Positions 12,201 to 25,415 of a stretch of DNA of 64,000 nt are shown piece after piece. Position 1 is the first letter of the stretch. Every line of letters starts with the position of its first letter. The translations under genes were made by a program, and so were the position numbers. Under the pieces are notes generated by a model, which was given only the letters and a program-made list of their open reading frames with translations, had not been told where the DNA came from and made no database searches. The stretch is from Acanthornis magna (taxonomy: Eukaryota; Chordata; Aves; Passeriformes; Acanthizidae): the NCBI GenBank assembly GCA_036785705.1, contig JAWUZG010000005.1, forward strand, positions 4,454,501 through 4,518,500, given 5' to 3'.

Positions 12201-13433
12201 CTTTTTAATTCCTCTAGGGGAGTCTGTTTTGGGTTTTTTGGCTTTTTTTTTAGCATACAAAAAACTCCTTTTCACTGAGCTCATCAGTAGAAGGAGACAT
12301 AGAAGGCCAAAGAATGAATGGAATAGTTTACAGTCATATCAGTATTGATTTCCCGAAAAGGGAAATTATTCTGGTTAGGAGGTGGTATTTCTTAACAGTG
12401 TGAATATTATGGAAGTGTTGTTCAAGGGAGATTATAGTTTTCTCCTTTAGGATATTTGAAACTGGATTGGATAGAAGACCAGAGAGGTGGCTGGTGGGTT
12501 ACTGAAGGTTCTGTGTGTGCACAGGAGCAATGCAGGATCAGTGCCATGTGCAGCTGAACCAGCATTGCTCTGCCATTTGCAGCAGGTCTGTGTCTTTAAT
12601 TAGACTCACAGACAAGTAATGCTGCATGGATTTGCATCCCAACAGTTGCATTCCGGGCTGGGATTTCAAGTGCAAACAGGAATTGGCAGCTGCTCATGGA
12701 ATATTTGAATACAAGGTTATATTCAGGATTTTCCTTCAGCACTGAGTATGGGTATAAATATTCTTATGCATCAGGATTAATACATCCCTCATTAGTTGCA
12801 CATGTCTAAATCCTCTTTGCACTGAGATTCTTACAGGGTGGGTTTAGTTATTCTTAGGGTTGATCCTTTGGCAAAAAAATGTATGACAGTGTTTAATAGT
12901 TGCACACTTGCTTCTGCTAAGCCCTGCTATTAAATATACTTCTAATTTCCATTTGGTGAGTATATGCAATTTGTCTTCATAGCTGTGGTTGTAGGAACAG
13001 GTTTGTATTTTTCTTTAGCTAATGTTTCCAAATTGGGTTTTATGTCATCAGCAGAGAATTTTAGAGCTGAATTTCTTCCTCATTCTATAGCCTACAATGT
13101 GGGAGGAGGGGTTTTTTTGAAGAGGGACAGCTCAATGGTCTTCTCATTCTAAAATGCTTCTGGAAATTCCCTGTTTGATTCATACACTTGTAAATTTAGA
13201 TTCTGTTTGTCACACACAAATAATTCCAGATTCTCTTGTGCCTCATGGGAATATCTGATTCTTAGAGGTATTTATTCTGCTGCATTTGGAATGACAGAGA
13301 TCCATACAAACAACAGTTTGTTCTTTCCAGAACAGAGTGTGATGCCTTTGTCTGCAGAGAGAGAGTAAGTCTGGACTAGGAATAGGCATGAACTGGAGTC
13401 TTACATCCGTGTGTTTCTGAGCTGCAGGGAAAT
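6298..13433. other. intergenic DNA, no gene seen
   Basis: AT-rich with only short scattered open frames. It includes a short A-run near 9,134. No recognised transposon, RNA gene or promoter architecture. Confidence 0.55.
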
Positions 13434-13434
13434 A

Positions 13435-13468
13435 GGGATTCATGGTCTTGAGGGATTCATGGTTTTGA
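13435..13468 (+). repeat. 17-bp tandem duplication
   Basis: GGGATTCATGGTCTTGA is followed immediately by a copy with one substitution (GGGATTCATGGTTTTGA). It lies just before the CpG-rich patch. Confidence 0.8.
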
Positions 13469-13499
13469 GTCCAGATCTTGGCACAAAACACACTTGTAG

Positions 13500-14000
13500 C
13501 TCTTACCAAGAAATCGGATCAGCCTCACTGCTGGTCAGAATGACCACAAGGCTTAGAGTCATGCAGTCGAGACCTAATTTCTGTGGCTTGGGAAGAACTG
13601 CTGAGACACGGTGGGGTACCAGGAGCAGCATAAACAGAGCAGGGTATGGTTTAGGAGCTTGGCTGGATGTCGTGGGCAGCACACTTCCATCTCTGGAAGG
13701 GATAATTCCTGTTGGAAGCGCAGAGGTGGCCGTGATCAATGAGTTGCCGGCAGGTGGCGCCCGAGAACACCGAGTGCCACACCGGATCTTGGCTCGGTGT
13801 CATCTGGTGCAGCTTTCAAGGACCTCCAAGTAGGATGTCTCCGGGAATTCAATCCCACAGCAGCAAGTAACGCACCAAAGCGACACCCAGCCATTGCTCC
13901 GTGGAAGAACTGAAGCTGTGTGGCGGCTGGTTGCAGTGCTGGTGGCAGGGATACATAAGCACTGCAGGATTCGGAGGGTAATGCCCACGGCAGGAGGAAA
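13500..14000. other. CpG-rich patch in AT-rich intergenic DNA
   Basis: About 500 bp with many CpGs (for example GCCGTG, TTGCCGG, GGCGCCCG, CACCGAG, CACCGG, CTCGGTG, TCTCCGGG, AACGCACC, AAGCGACACC) in a region otherwise nearly free of them. A 140-codon open frame crosses its left part but matches no protein I know and can be explained by composition. It could be a regulatory element or a decayed retroelement. It contains the CTCF-like motif at 13,746. Confidence 0.5.
13746..13763 (+). promoter_or_regulatory. CTCF-like motif
   Basis: GCCGGCAGGTGGCGCCCG fits the CTCF core CCASYAGRKGGCRSY with one mismatch (G for A at the third core position). Its place in an isolated CpG-rich patch supports a regulatory or insulator site. 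The overlapping TGGCGCCCGA also resembles the start of a lysine-tRNA primer-binding site, so a retroelement origin is an alternative. Confidence 0.4.
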
Positions 14001-17000
14001 AAATCCCTCGTTCCAAATGTGGCTTCATTAAGTAGTGACTTGTCTGAAACAAATTCGTATGGCAGACAAACCCCTTGTAAAGCCTTGCAGAAGGCCAGGC
14101 CATTGTAAATAAAGAATTGCTTGGGTGGGTGTAATAGTGCTGGTATGTCAGGAATTTTTTTTTTTGCTTAGTCATGTTTTGCAACATGTGTTCAAGTATT
14201 TCTTTGCTCTCATAAATGTTGGAGAGAATAAGATGGGAGCCTAGATGTTGGAGCTTGCTTCTCTTGCTCTCAACACTCAGGTGAAAACGCAGAGGATTAA
14301 AGATGGATTAGATAAGCATTCTTGAGGGAGTAGAGAACTCTGGCCTGTTAATTGTGAAAGATGCAAAAAACTGCTTGGCTCTTTTCTGGTTGGAAAAGCA
14401 CAATATTTATATTGGGTTTTATCTGATGTACAACTTGGTTTGTTTTTCTTGGGTTGGATGATTATTTTTTCCTCCCCATATCTTTCTTTTTAACTGTTTC
14501 GGGATACCCAGTGTGTCTGTTCAGTTCTATTCAGGTGTCCTTTCCCTGGTGTCTCCCATGTGCCTTAAAATGTCAGCAGGACTGGAAATAAAGCTGTGAC
14601 CCATAAATGAATACTAAAACTGTCATGTAATGGCAACTTGTCAAGATACAAAAATTTACTTTTAGGCGATTCATTCTCTACAGAGATCTCTGCCTGATTA
14701 TTTCCGAACTTTATTGTTGAATCCAGTGGGAAAGAAGCGAGGCCATGCCATGAATATACTTTGTGCGCCTCTTTTGATTTAATCTTGTATATTTGCTAGA
14801 TGATGGGTGTGGAAGAGAGTCATAGCATGTAATTATTATGTGTTAATTAGTACCCTAAAGCTATATTTAATTAAACCTTTAATAGCAACAGATTACAAAT
14901 ATTTCTGGGAAATAAATTTCTCTTTGTGAAGCAGGGCCATTGTAGTGCAGCCTAACTACAACCCCACAGACTGACAGCTTGCACCATCCAACAGTGATTT
15001 TTCTGTGGGGAAGATAAGAACGCGGGTAACGAAGGGCAAAGTGTCAGTGTCACCATTTTAGCAGCTGAATCTATTCTGTCTGTCTCCTGCCAAACAGCCT
15101 ATTAAACCTTTTAGCATTATGCTGTCTGTGACAGTAGGAGTTGGTCCCATTTATACTAATAGCTTTACTGTGAGTGTAGCAGGAATACCCTTCAATAGTC
15201 CTACAGATAAAATCTGACAGAGTACATGGAACACAAATTGCTTAAAATGTGTTGTTTTCAGTGTATTGTAGCATATAATGTGTTACCTACCTAAGTATGT
15301 TTAACATATAACCTAAATTGCATATCACTGAAGTTCCACATCGGCTTGAATGCATGAAACTGTTGTCTATAATTTAATTTTTTTCTGTGATTTCTGTTGA
15401 ACTATTTGACCCTTTACAAGCCCCTTTGTCTCTTTTCTTTCACGTGTCCTCTTTGTAATTCTCAGTATAGTTCAGGATGGCACAAAGAAAATGTGCCAAG
15501 CTGAGCAGAAGTCCATTCCTAAGACCTGTCAAAAACATTTTCTCAGCCTTGCTGCACTTCAAAGCAACAATGTTATCTTTTCCTAAGGTTTGCTTCCTTC
15601 CTTAGCCATAGTTCAGAAATTCAATATGCCATTTGCTTTTGCACCATGATTTGTTTCACAGAAAAAGCTATTTTTTTTGCAATGATGCTAGTTAAGAACC
15701 CAAGTTTGGTTTGGTTTCCTAAAGTAAAAATATTATTAGGTGTTTAAGAGTTATGGTACTGCTTAGAAATAGATCTCAAAGACTTTTATCCCACTCAGTT
15801 GGGACTCTGAGTTCTATGAAATTGCGGAGTGCAAGTTACTGAAGGAATGGGCAGACTGAACTCTTGTTCATGGTGAGATACCACACTGTGCTGATCCAAA
15901 AACCTAATCAAACAAAAAGAAGTCAAAGGTAGACGTGTAGCCTGTGAATATTTAGTCAGAATTAAAAATAAAACTTGGCAGTAAAACCCCTCAGATCCTA
16001 TGGAAAGTGTTGCTACTCACTGAGCACACTTGGAAGAAAAAGCTTCTAAGACTTTTGGAGTCACTGGAAGAGGCCTCCTGCTGCTGAGCATGTTATTCCA
16101 TGAACAAAGACAGCCCTCATCCTCAGCAAGACAGACCTGTGCTCTAGATTAACAAAACAATCAAATAAAAAATAATTGGCAGTGAGGTGAGCAGAGCGGG
16201 AAGACTGCCCCGATTTGCCTATGCAAATGGAGTTCCTCCCTGCTGTGTATGTGTACTGTGGGAAACAGTTCAGCAAACCCACACCGGGATTTCTCCTGTC
16301 CACACTTGTGCTGCCGTGCTGTGCAAATATTTACATTCCCACACATTTATTCTGTGCATTCTGTGCATTTCCCTTTTCTTTATCTCCCTCCACAAATAAT
16401 TAAATAATTAAACAGCTTATTTCCTGCAAAGATCTGTTAGCCAGTAAGTTTATTTCCAACTTTGCTGTTGACCAGGGTTGTAATTGCTGCAAATTGTGGT
16501 GTTAAAGCAGTGTTTCTATTTCATGCTCTAGTTTCTCACACACGGTTGGGTTTCTTACTCAGTGTTTGCAAAGGTACTGCTACTGTGCTGTCAATACCCA
16601 TTTTTTGGTATCTTTCTGGTTAAATGAAGGTATCTTTCTGGTTCCTCTGTCAGGCTTTCAAGTCACCAGATGCTAACGAGGCAGGCTGAGAGGTCTAAGC
16701 TGATAGAAGATTTTGTCCCCAAAGCTGCAGTCTGGGGAAACCTGCAGCAAATTCCTGTCCCCCATATGCTGTTGTACGGAACAACATGTGGTGTCCTGCT
16801 GTCCTTTCCAGGGAAGCAATGTTTGGGATGGTGAGCTCTGTCTGGCACTAAGATGGGTGGATTCATTTTTGCAGGGTTTTGTACACAGCTATTGGTATTA
16901 CTTCCAAGCTCTGCTTTCTGTGTAGAATCAAGTGATCTTGAGACCTCCAGGGGGGAAAAAGCATCAGAAGAGAGAAAAATCAGTGTTTCTCCCACTAGAT

Positions 17001-20000
17001 AGATGCTCTTTAAGGAAAGAGGATATGCAAATTCCTTTGGATTTCTTTATACCAGCCTGCAGTTACAGCACACAGCATGCTCCTGCTGGCTACATCTCCA
17101 CTCAGCCCTTTGCTCCTTGATGGGCACTGCAGGAAAACCTCAAAATACTTATAGTGCTGCCATAGTTTGTGTGTCTCACACATGCAGTGGGTTTGGCTTC
17201 CATTTTCAGAATAGTCCACCCTGAATTTTCTTGTGCCTCTGAAGGCTTCTTCATTTGGGTTTACTGAGCAGAGATTTCCCAGCTCCTCCTTAAAGCCTTG
17301 CAGAAGCCTTCCTGCTGAGGCCCCACCGTCTTCTGTTAGGTAATTGAGGTTATTGTAACACATTACTTGAGGGGCATACAAGAGAACAGACTTCATCTGA
17401 TATTCCAAAATAAATGCTGACACAGTTTTTCAGTTAAAAAAAGTTTGTCAGAATATTTTAGAAACTAACAATTAGATGCTAATATTTCTAGACTAACAGG
17501 AATAGAAATCAGAATTAATGAGTTCTCTGCAGGTACATCTGTCACGTATTTAATGATATGAGGCATATTTCATGCTCACAGCACTCTGCCAACATTATGC
17601 AACCCTTGTAATAGCTCTCTGCAGTAAATATCATTCTTGGTTTGCTGCTAGGGAAAATGAAACTTAGTTCCAGGCATGACACCCCCAGCCTCTAAGTGTG
17701 TCTCCCCCTAAAGTCAGCGGATATAGAGGTTACTTGGACTGTCTGTGGACTTGCAGGGATTATTCATGACTGAAAATGTCCTTGTCTAAGGCTTCTGCAT
17801 AGTGTGGAAGCTCTGGCTGCCATCGCTCTGCATGGCCTGGCTGGGTGCTTCGTTGGCAGCTGCCCAAGCCCCAAACACAGAGAAGCAGCAATTTCCAAAG
17901 ATACCTGTTGAGCTGTTCATGACTCCTCCTGGGATAAAGACAGACATAAATGCTGAATAAATATATTTGCTTGCAAAACAAAGTTTAACCTGAAACAACA
18001 CTGTCAAGTTTTCAGTGGGTGTTAATTAAGAGACCTGATTTGTCTCTGTTACAATTCTGCCCTGTGTAAAATTACAATAATAATTGCACCTAGCTGAGAA
18101 GAAACTGGAAGGAGAAGTATTTCCCTAGTGCTGAGACAGTGTTGATCTGATAGAAATATGTCTTAATCTTTCTTATGATAGAATAAGAGTACCAAGCAAA
18201 GGTGCCAGGCACTGCTGTCCTTGAAACTGTGCATTCACTGACAGAGGCATCCTCTTCTTTTGGCAAACTGTATTCATTATAAATAAACTGAGAGCAACTG
18301 GGCTCTTCCAGTCTTTCCATAGTTTACAATATGGCCATAAACAAATTGCATCTGTGGTTCATTTAACCTGAAGATTCTGAAAGAGTTTACTCAGAAATTT
18401 GGTTCAAATTCACTGTGTTTTACTCATTTGGCTCACTCTCATTTTTAGTCACAAGTAATAGAACTGTTATTACTATTAGTAGTTTTTAATGTAAAAGTTG
18501 AATATGAGGAACACAGGCGTGCTAGTTTCAACAGCTGCTGCAGTCCTGCCTGAGATATTGGTGTTGGCAGGCATTGAATTCACTTCCCCCAACCAGAAAA
18601 GCCACTCCCGATTGCTTTGAGCATGGTCCTGCAAGATGTTCACGTTTCTTTTTGAACTACCATACTTCAGGATAATTCATTGTATGACAGATGTTTTCAG
18701 GCATAGAGGGGGACCTAAAAGAGAAGCTTCAATTTGGATTTTAACTTCCCTTGCATCTAGAGGCTGTTTGAAAGGCTATGGGAATCCCATTAAATGCTTA
18801 ATTTCTAAAGTTCAGTTTGGATTCTAAATTTTCCCTAGGGTAGAAACAAGGAGGATTTTTTTCCATCTGGATGTCTGGTATATATTTTGTCTTTGACAGT
18901 ACCTGTTTGGCAGAATTGACAGAACAGAAAACCTTTTATTTTGTCCATTAAGGGAATCTCCATTTACCCTGTATGAGAAAAGCTTTCCTCGTGTACACAG
19001 ACTATGCCTTATAATTTGTTCTTGAACAGTATATGATAAATTATTCCTTATCCTGGGAAATGGAGATTGCACTACGTGGAAGTATTTTGGTTTCCATAAA
19101 TATCTCCCCCTGCACATGAGTTATTAGGCTTCCCTGTCACAGTGCTAACACACCTGGCCAGCTCTGTGACAACACTATTTTCCCCTTCCTTTCTGGTGCA
19201 TCAGAGCATCTGCTGTTTTGTGGCTGTGCTTTAAAATCGGTCTCTTATTGCAGAGCAGCATCCAGCCAAAAGATCCTCTTGGCTACTGCCTAGGAGCTTC
19301 CCAAACGTATATTAGTGATCATAATACCCAGCAGCACTCATTATTAGTTCCTTCACAAGGGCTCTTCAAAAATATCTTCTATTTTAAGGATATGGAAGTA
19401 CGAGTTGTTGATAAGAACTGTAAATGTCTCACCACTGTTAGTGTCCCTGGACTAAAGAAACCTGTACTTCTGTTGCTGTTCTTTTGCTTTATTTTTGAGC
19501 TGTAGCATCTGGAAGGACTGTTTTTAAAAAGGAAAAGTAAATCCAGGGTGATGTAATCCCGACAGGATAGTCCTGATGACTGCAGGCTGAATGCATGGGC
19601 TTTAAAAAGTGCTGGATTTCCCCCTCAGGCCATGTCTGCACTGGAAATTGCAGTGTGGCTTCCAGGGATCCAACCTGACCCTGAACTAGACTGTCCAGAA
19701 AGAGGCAAAATTAGCCCATGGCAGGCTCTCCTCAGGATTGCTGTAGCCAGGGTACTTTCAGCTCTCAGACAAACAAGCTGGGCTTGTTTAAAACTTGTTT
19801 TGGTTTCTTATGAATCATTTATCAGGTTTCAGTAACGATCCATACAGTTCTGGTTTTCCCATTTCAATCTAGGGAAAATATTCTGTGTGCTATAGGGAAA
19901 GCTTCATCAGTTATGAATAAGAAATGTTAGGTGAGGCCAGTAATTTTTGTAAAATGTCTATAAGGGCTGCACAAGCATCAGCAACTGGGCAATAAAGGAT

Positions 20001-22409
20001 GCTAAAGTGGAAGGGGATCATACCTTGGGTCCATTCTGCAACTAAAAGTGATGTTGAAACTACATCAAAACAGCAGTAACTCTGTTTTGATGCTACTAAA
20101 ATAGATTCCTGAGAATGAGGAATGAGAAAAATGGATGGTTTTAATTCATTTGATGTAATATGTGAAGTTTAATTAGATATCCAGTTTTAAATCCAGTTAT
20201 GTTTGCATATGGCTTTAGCACTGCCTCTTAATTCAAGAGGCCATGTGACCGTGTTCTTCTCTCACGGACTGTTCTGCAAATGGTCTGTAAGGTTGAAATG
20301 CCCATCAGAAATATTCGTTAGGGTTTTTTGGGACCTTTCTTCTTTTATTTCTGAAAATTTGTTTGTTAACAATCTACAGAATGTGAGTCAGCTTCACTTA
20401 AAAAACCAGAAAAAAAACCCAGGCAAACTTGAGTCAACCAAACTGACTGTTCCTTCCTTTTCCTCCTCAGAACTGCACCACAGGAGATCTCAGAGGAGAT
20501 CTCTCCTGCCTTCTCGCTTTACTGAAGAGGTGTTGCACTTTGCATATAACTCCAATTTGTAAGGATTTAAATTGTAGAGAGAGTGAACTAAACTGTCCAA
20601 TGTTCAGCACCCTGTGCTGTTCCTGATCCCAGTCTGTGTTCTTTTAGGACCCGCTAAGGTGGCTTGCATGTTGGTCATTGCCTCAGCTTCTCCTTAAGTC
20701 AGATGTGAATAATGATGAGTTGCGATCCAAGCCTGTGAAATCCCAGAGCAAGGGCCGTGTTTTCCTACCGTGCAGCTCATGTTTCACTCTGAGTCATGCT
20801 TAGACAGGTTCAGCAGCTGTGCATGTTAAATTGTTCAAAAGGCGTGTTATTTTCGTGTAAAGGGAGAGGTAAAGGCAGAGTGAAATAAATCCAGGTTGAT
20901 AAACATCAGCTGTGCTAATTTTAGCTAGAATTGAAGATTTGCATTTGAGCCTGTGTGTGGTTTGGGAACACCACGGACAGTTGCTTCTCCAGTTTTGATT
21001 TCTTTTGTTTTGTATGTCTGCGTTTTGATTGAAAGGAACTAATCCCTTCCAAACTGGCAAGAATGTGTGAATGTCTGGACCTCGCCATCTTTATATAACT
21101 ACTGTGGGTACAGATGTTTGAGATAACCCCCAGCTATAGCCAAAATTCCACCTTCCTTTTCGATTTTACTGGGATTTCATTCTGGGAATCATATCTGCAT
21201 GTCTGTACTACCAACTATATACAGCAGCCAGGTACACAAGTACACACTGCACAAATTAATAGTGCAACATGTGTTCAAATTCAGCTTTCTCCTCTGAATT
21301 CCTCTGTCTCCTATTGTCAGTTATCTCTTATATATTTCATAATAGGGCAACTCATGCATTAAAGATCCTTATTGATCAGCCATGATTTGAAGAAGTGCTG
21401 TTCAGACTTGGCACAGAGTTAAGCAGAAGTCAAATCAAGGACAGGGCTGGCAAGTGTTCAGGCTCAGGAACCACAATGCTGAAATCTGCATTTATTCTAA
21501 TCTGTTCAGATACGATTTCTGCAATGCAGCCAGTGGCTAAGGCTGACCTTAAATCCAAAGAATCCTTGGCTGTTGGTCTGTTTCCAAAGGCTTAATCCCT
21601 TTTGGTCTTGAATTTCTTTTGTTCCTCCTTGTGCCTTCACAGAATTTAATGGCATTTCTGTGGCTGTGTTAGTTTTCCTGAAGCAGTCCTTCAAATTACT
21701 TATGGATTATTGGTATTTTTGCACTTTCTTTTCGAAGTATTAATTTCCCTAAATCCTAATTCTGCAGCAGTGTTTCATCTGACATGCAACCACACTTGGA
21801 ATTGCATCAGGGCTGCTCTCTGAGTCCAAAGGCAGGATCCTTGTGGTACAAGGCACTCCTCCAAAGAGCCTGAGCTGAACACTCAGCCTCTGCTTTTTTC
21901 CCTGTCTCCCTGTGGTTAAAATCCAGCCCTGTCACACCATAGATCAACAGTTCAGTGAATGTAATGCATTGTGTTACAAATGTTTTGATGGGAACAAAGA
22001 GGGAAAAGTAAGAAACAAGCTGTGCTGCCCCAAGTCCCCATCTGTGATCTTTCTAGGTAAAAAACCTGGCAATGCTCTATTTTATTTTAATAGGGAAAAT
22101 CCTGGACAGTAGAATCTCTGTGGCTCTGCAGGCAAGACATTTTATCCCTTTTTGCTCACTTCCTGCATAACTTGTGTCACTTTGAAGAGAACAACTGCCT
22201 TCTGCACTGGGGAAGAGATTACTATGGGAGGGACAGGGGTAACCAGGCTCTCGACCCCATTTTCAGTGCCTTCATTTTCTAGCATCTGGTTTCAGTAATT
22301 ACAGATCTAAGTCCTGCAAGTGGGTAGTGCTTGCACTGTCTGATTACATAAGAGTTGTTGAAGACATTGGGATCTCTAGAAGTTTTGGGGCTTCAAATTT
22401 AAGAAACTC
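14001..22409. other. intergenic DNA, no gene seen
   Basis: AT-rich, with no exon-like segment I can defend, no recognised interspersed repeat and no RNA gene. Contains the 22-bp local duplication at 16,607. Confidence 0.55.
16607..16643 (+). repeat. short duplication, 22-bp offset
   Basis: GGTATCTTTCTGGTT occurs at 16,607-16,621 and again at 16,629-16,643, a small replication-slippage type duplication. Confidence 0.8.
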
Positions 22410-22921
22410 TGCAAGGTACATCAGAGTTAGAATTCTTCTGAGGGAGGTGATTCTCCTCCTCTACTCTGTTCTTGTGAGACCCCACCTGGAATATTGTACA
22501 CAGTTCTGTGTCCCCAACATAAGAAGGACATGGAACTGTTGGACCAGGTCCAAAGGAGGCCATGAAGTTGATAAGGGGACTGGAGTACCTCACCTGTGGA
22601 GACCTCACAGCACCTTCCAGGATCTGCAGGGGCCTACAAGGAAGATGAGTGGGGGTCTTCATTAGGAACTGGAGTAATAGGAGCAGGGGGAATGGCTTCA
22701 AACTGAAAGAGGGGAAATTTAAGTTAGATACATGGAAAGAATTCTTCCCTGTGAGTGTGGTGAGGCCTGGCACAGTTTTTCCAGAGAAGCTGTCGCTGCC
22801 CCATCCCTGGAAGTGTCCAAGGCCAGGCTGGATGGGGCTTGGAGCTACCTGGGATAGGGGAAGGAACAAAATGATCTTTAAGGGCCTTTCCGGCCCAAAT
22901 CATTCTAAGATTCTCTGTGAT
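22410..22921 (+). mobile_element. CR1 LINE 3' fragment
   Basis: A longer CR1 copy. Recognisable blocks in order are GTGAGACCCCACCTGGAATA, ACATGGAACTGTTGGACCAG, AATGGCTTCAAACTGAAAGA, CCCATCCCTGGAAGTGTCCA and the tail GATCTTTAAGGGCC followed by CATTCTAAGATTCTCTGTG. These cover the end of the reverse-transcriptase ORF region and the 3' UTR. Small deletions and frame breaks show it is inactive. Open frames of 113-156 codons across it on both strands are relics of the repeat. Confidence 0.93.
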
Positions 22922-25377
22922 TTTAATGTTTATACCTTTATTTCAGGTACATCAAGATGCACGCTACCAGTTACATGCTCTTCCAGATAAAAACAGACAA
23001 AACAACCCGAAACCCAACCCTCTTAAAATTTCTTTTTTACTATCACCATGACAGTGTTTTTCTTTCTGACTTATTTCTTGGAAACAGCTGAGTCATTTCT
23101 TGCTCAAGAGCTCTCCAGAATTTCAGCCAATGGCATGGAAAAATTTGGCACAAAGGTTTGTAAAAAGCTCAAGTCAGGTTAATGGGGAGTGGCAGGAATG
23201 TTCACAGTATGGAATTCTGGGAACCCAGAGTATAATCCACACATATGTAAACAGAACTGTAATGTTAGATCATCCAAGGGAACAGAAAGGGAAAGACTTT
23301 TATTCTGTTGAAGGAATGCAAAATATTTTAAAACAATCATTTTTCACTATTAGTAATTGTGTTCCTGTGGGTAAGCAAGGCCAGCACGTTCGATTTGCAA
23401 GTATTATGGAAATCTGACCTTTCCTGTAAATCTGAGGGAGATGACATGCCTGGGGTTTCATCTGAAGTGTAGATTTGTATCTTAGCACGGTGGCTGGAAG
23501 CTTTTCTGGTTGTGGCAGACACTGTTTAGCCACAAGTTGAGGCTCCCTATCACATGCTCAGTGAGATTCTGCAGTACAAAGGCTGTGTAAATTGAATTAC
23601 ACTAACACCACCTATGGATTCGGGGCTAGCCCATTTGCATTACAAATGCCCTTACAGTGTGCATGCCTTACACTCACCAATTAGGCTTTCTTCTCAACCC
23701 TCTTGGTCCTTCATAAAAAGAGGGAAGGTTTTTTCTTTCCTGATGGAGTTGCAAAGAAAAGCTGCTAATGAAGGACTGATGAATGGTCTGATTGTGTTGC
23801 TGTTTGTATAGTTTCACCTTCATTTGCATCAGTACCAGGCACAGATCCCAAGGCTCATTTTTCACTTTTCAGTGCTCCTCTTCTTTGGCCCCTGCCTTCA
23901 CTAGGACCAACCAAACAAGCACATTTATCTTTGCCTCCTGGAACACGGACTCGGAATATTTCCCTTCCTACATCCCTGGGGGCTGCACGTGGTGGGATGG
24001 GACCTCTCCCCAGCACATCTGGCTTTTGTTGCAGGTTGATTTGGAAATCTGACACCAACTGGAGAGACACAAAATGTACTGGGAGCCATCACTACTTTCC
24101 CTTGGGAATGCTTAATGCATCCTCTCTAAGTGTGTCTCCATTTCCTGCTCCAAGGAATGGATCTCCTATTTAGTATCTTTTTCCAGCCATTCCCACAACG
24201 TGTTTGTCACTGTAAAATAACTCCTCACACCCCCAAGACCAGAGGAAGCACACAAACAGTGTCAAATTGCTTACATGGAACACCCCTAAATGATTCCAAT
24301 CAAAAGTCTGAGTCAATTCTGCAACAGTGGAGCAATCCCTCTCTTCCTGTAGGAGCACACGAGTACACACAAGCCACATTTGACAAGTGACTCTTCAGTT
24401 CTGGAGTTCTTTGGTTCTTCCTATTTTCCTTGTCATTTTGAAAATATAGCGACTGCCAAAAAATAATGATTTTCTTTTTAAAGAAGAAAAAAAGGAAAAT
24501 GAAAGAATGTGGCCCTTTGTTTTCTATATCTGCTCAGGGAACAAGCTTCATTGATTGAATGCCAGGAAGAGGATAATGCAATCTCCCATTAGGCCTGTTT
24601 GCATCTTTTTCCAGGATGACAGCTTAAGTCTGCTGGCTACAGATGGCCTTTGACAACTGACAACACTCTCTGTTATGCCAGTGCATGACTTCATCTGAGT
24701 GACACTGCATGTGACTGCAGCTTTCTTCCTCTTTGCTTGCAGGAACCATTCCCCATTTCAGTAGCACCAGAAGAACAGAGGTTTCCCTTGCCACAACCAG
24801 AAGCCTAAAACCTCCCTGCAGGCACTGGAAAAACAGTATTGTTGGAATATTGTTGTTTGTTTGGGGCTTTAACCACCAAGTCTGAAGTTAAGTGGCCAAA
24901 TTTGGTAAAGCTTCAGTACTTTTCTGAATGGAGATAACTGGTAAGGCCCACGTGGGCATTTCAGAGTGTCTATAGTCCCTGTGTCCCATGCTCCAGAGTG
25001 CTTCCCAAAGGAACACCAAGCTTTGCAGAGCTGACTTGTTCTGGTGCAAAGTCTCCAGGCCTGTGCAGGAATTTGGAGAAGTTTTTATCTCCTCTGAGTC
25101 TTGGCAACTTCAGGGAAGGCTGCGACTTGAATGAATGAAGTCATCCATCATCTAGCAGTAACTGGAGTAGGTTGAACTCATTCCCAGTCTGACTTTTGCT
25201 TCAGAAGCAGGGAAAAAATTAAGGTTTACATTCTAGACTTTTCTTTTTGCCACTTTTAAACAGGGGTCACAATTTGCTTTATGGTTGATAGGAATTATGT
25301 TATCTTAATTTTTATTATAACTGTTTGATCTAAACTTGGTGCTCAGACCTGTTCTAACACAGGTAATTTACTATTGG

Positions 25378-25378
<1 letters not shown>
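22922..25378. other. intergenic DNA, no gene seen
   Basis: Mixed-composition sequence with short open frames on both strands at 23,614-24,390 that overlap one another and have no conserved motif. No recognised repeat. Confidence 0.5.

Positions 25379-25411
<33 letters not shown>
25379..25411. repeat. perfect poly(T) run, 33 nt
   Basis: An uninterrupted run of 33 T. On the minus strand an AATAAA lies about 40 nt before the corresponding A-run (25,457-25,452), so a retroposed poly(A) tail is possible, though the spacing is long and no gene-derived body is recognisable. Confidence 0.9.

Positions 25412-25415
<4 letters not shown>

Noticed and set aside
13755..13772. Retroviral primer-binding site (TGGCGCCCGA...)
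   Set aside because: Only the first ten bases match a lysine-tRNA site and no LTR or retroviral gene is recognisable beside it; the CTCF-like reading fits more bases.
13411..13833. 140-codon open frame, the longest outside RTN4 and CR1
   Set aside because: No recognisable domain; it is explained by local CpG/GC richness, and an opposite-strand open frame overlaps it.
22399..22990. Open frames of 112-156 codons on both strands
   Set aside because: They are contained in or abut the CR1 fragment and are repeat relics without intact reverse transcriptase.
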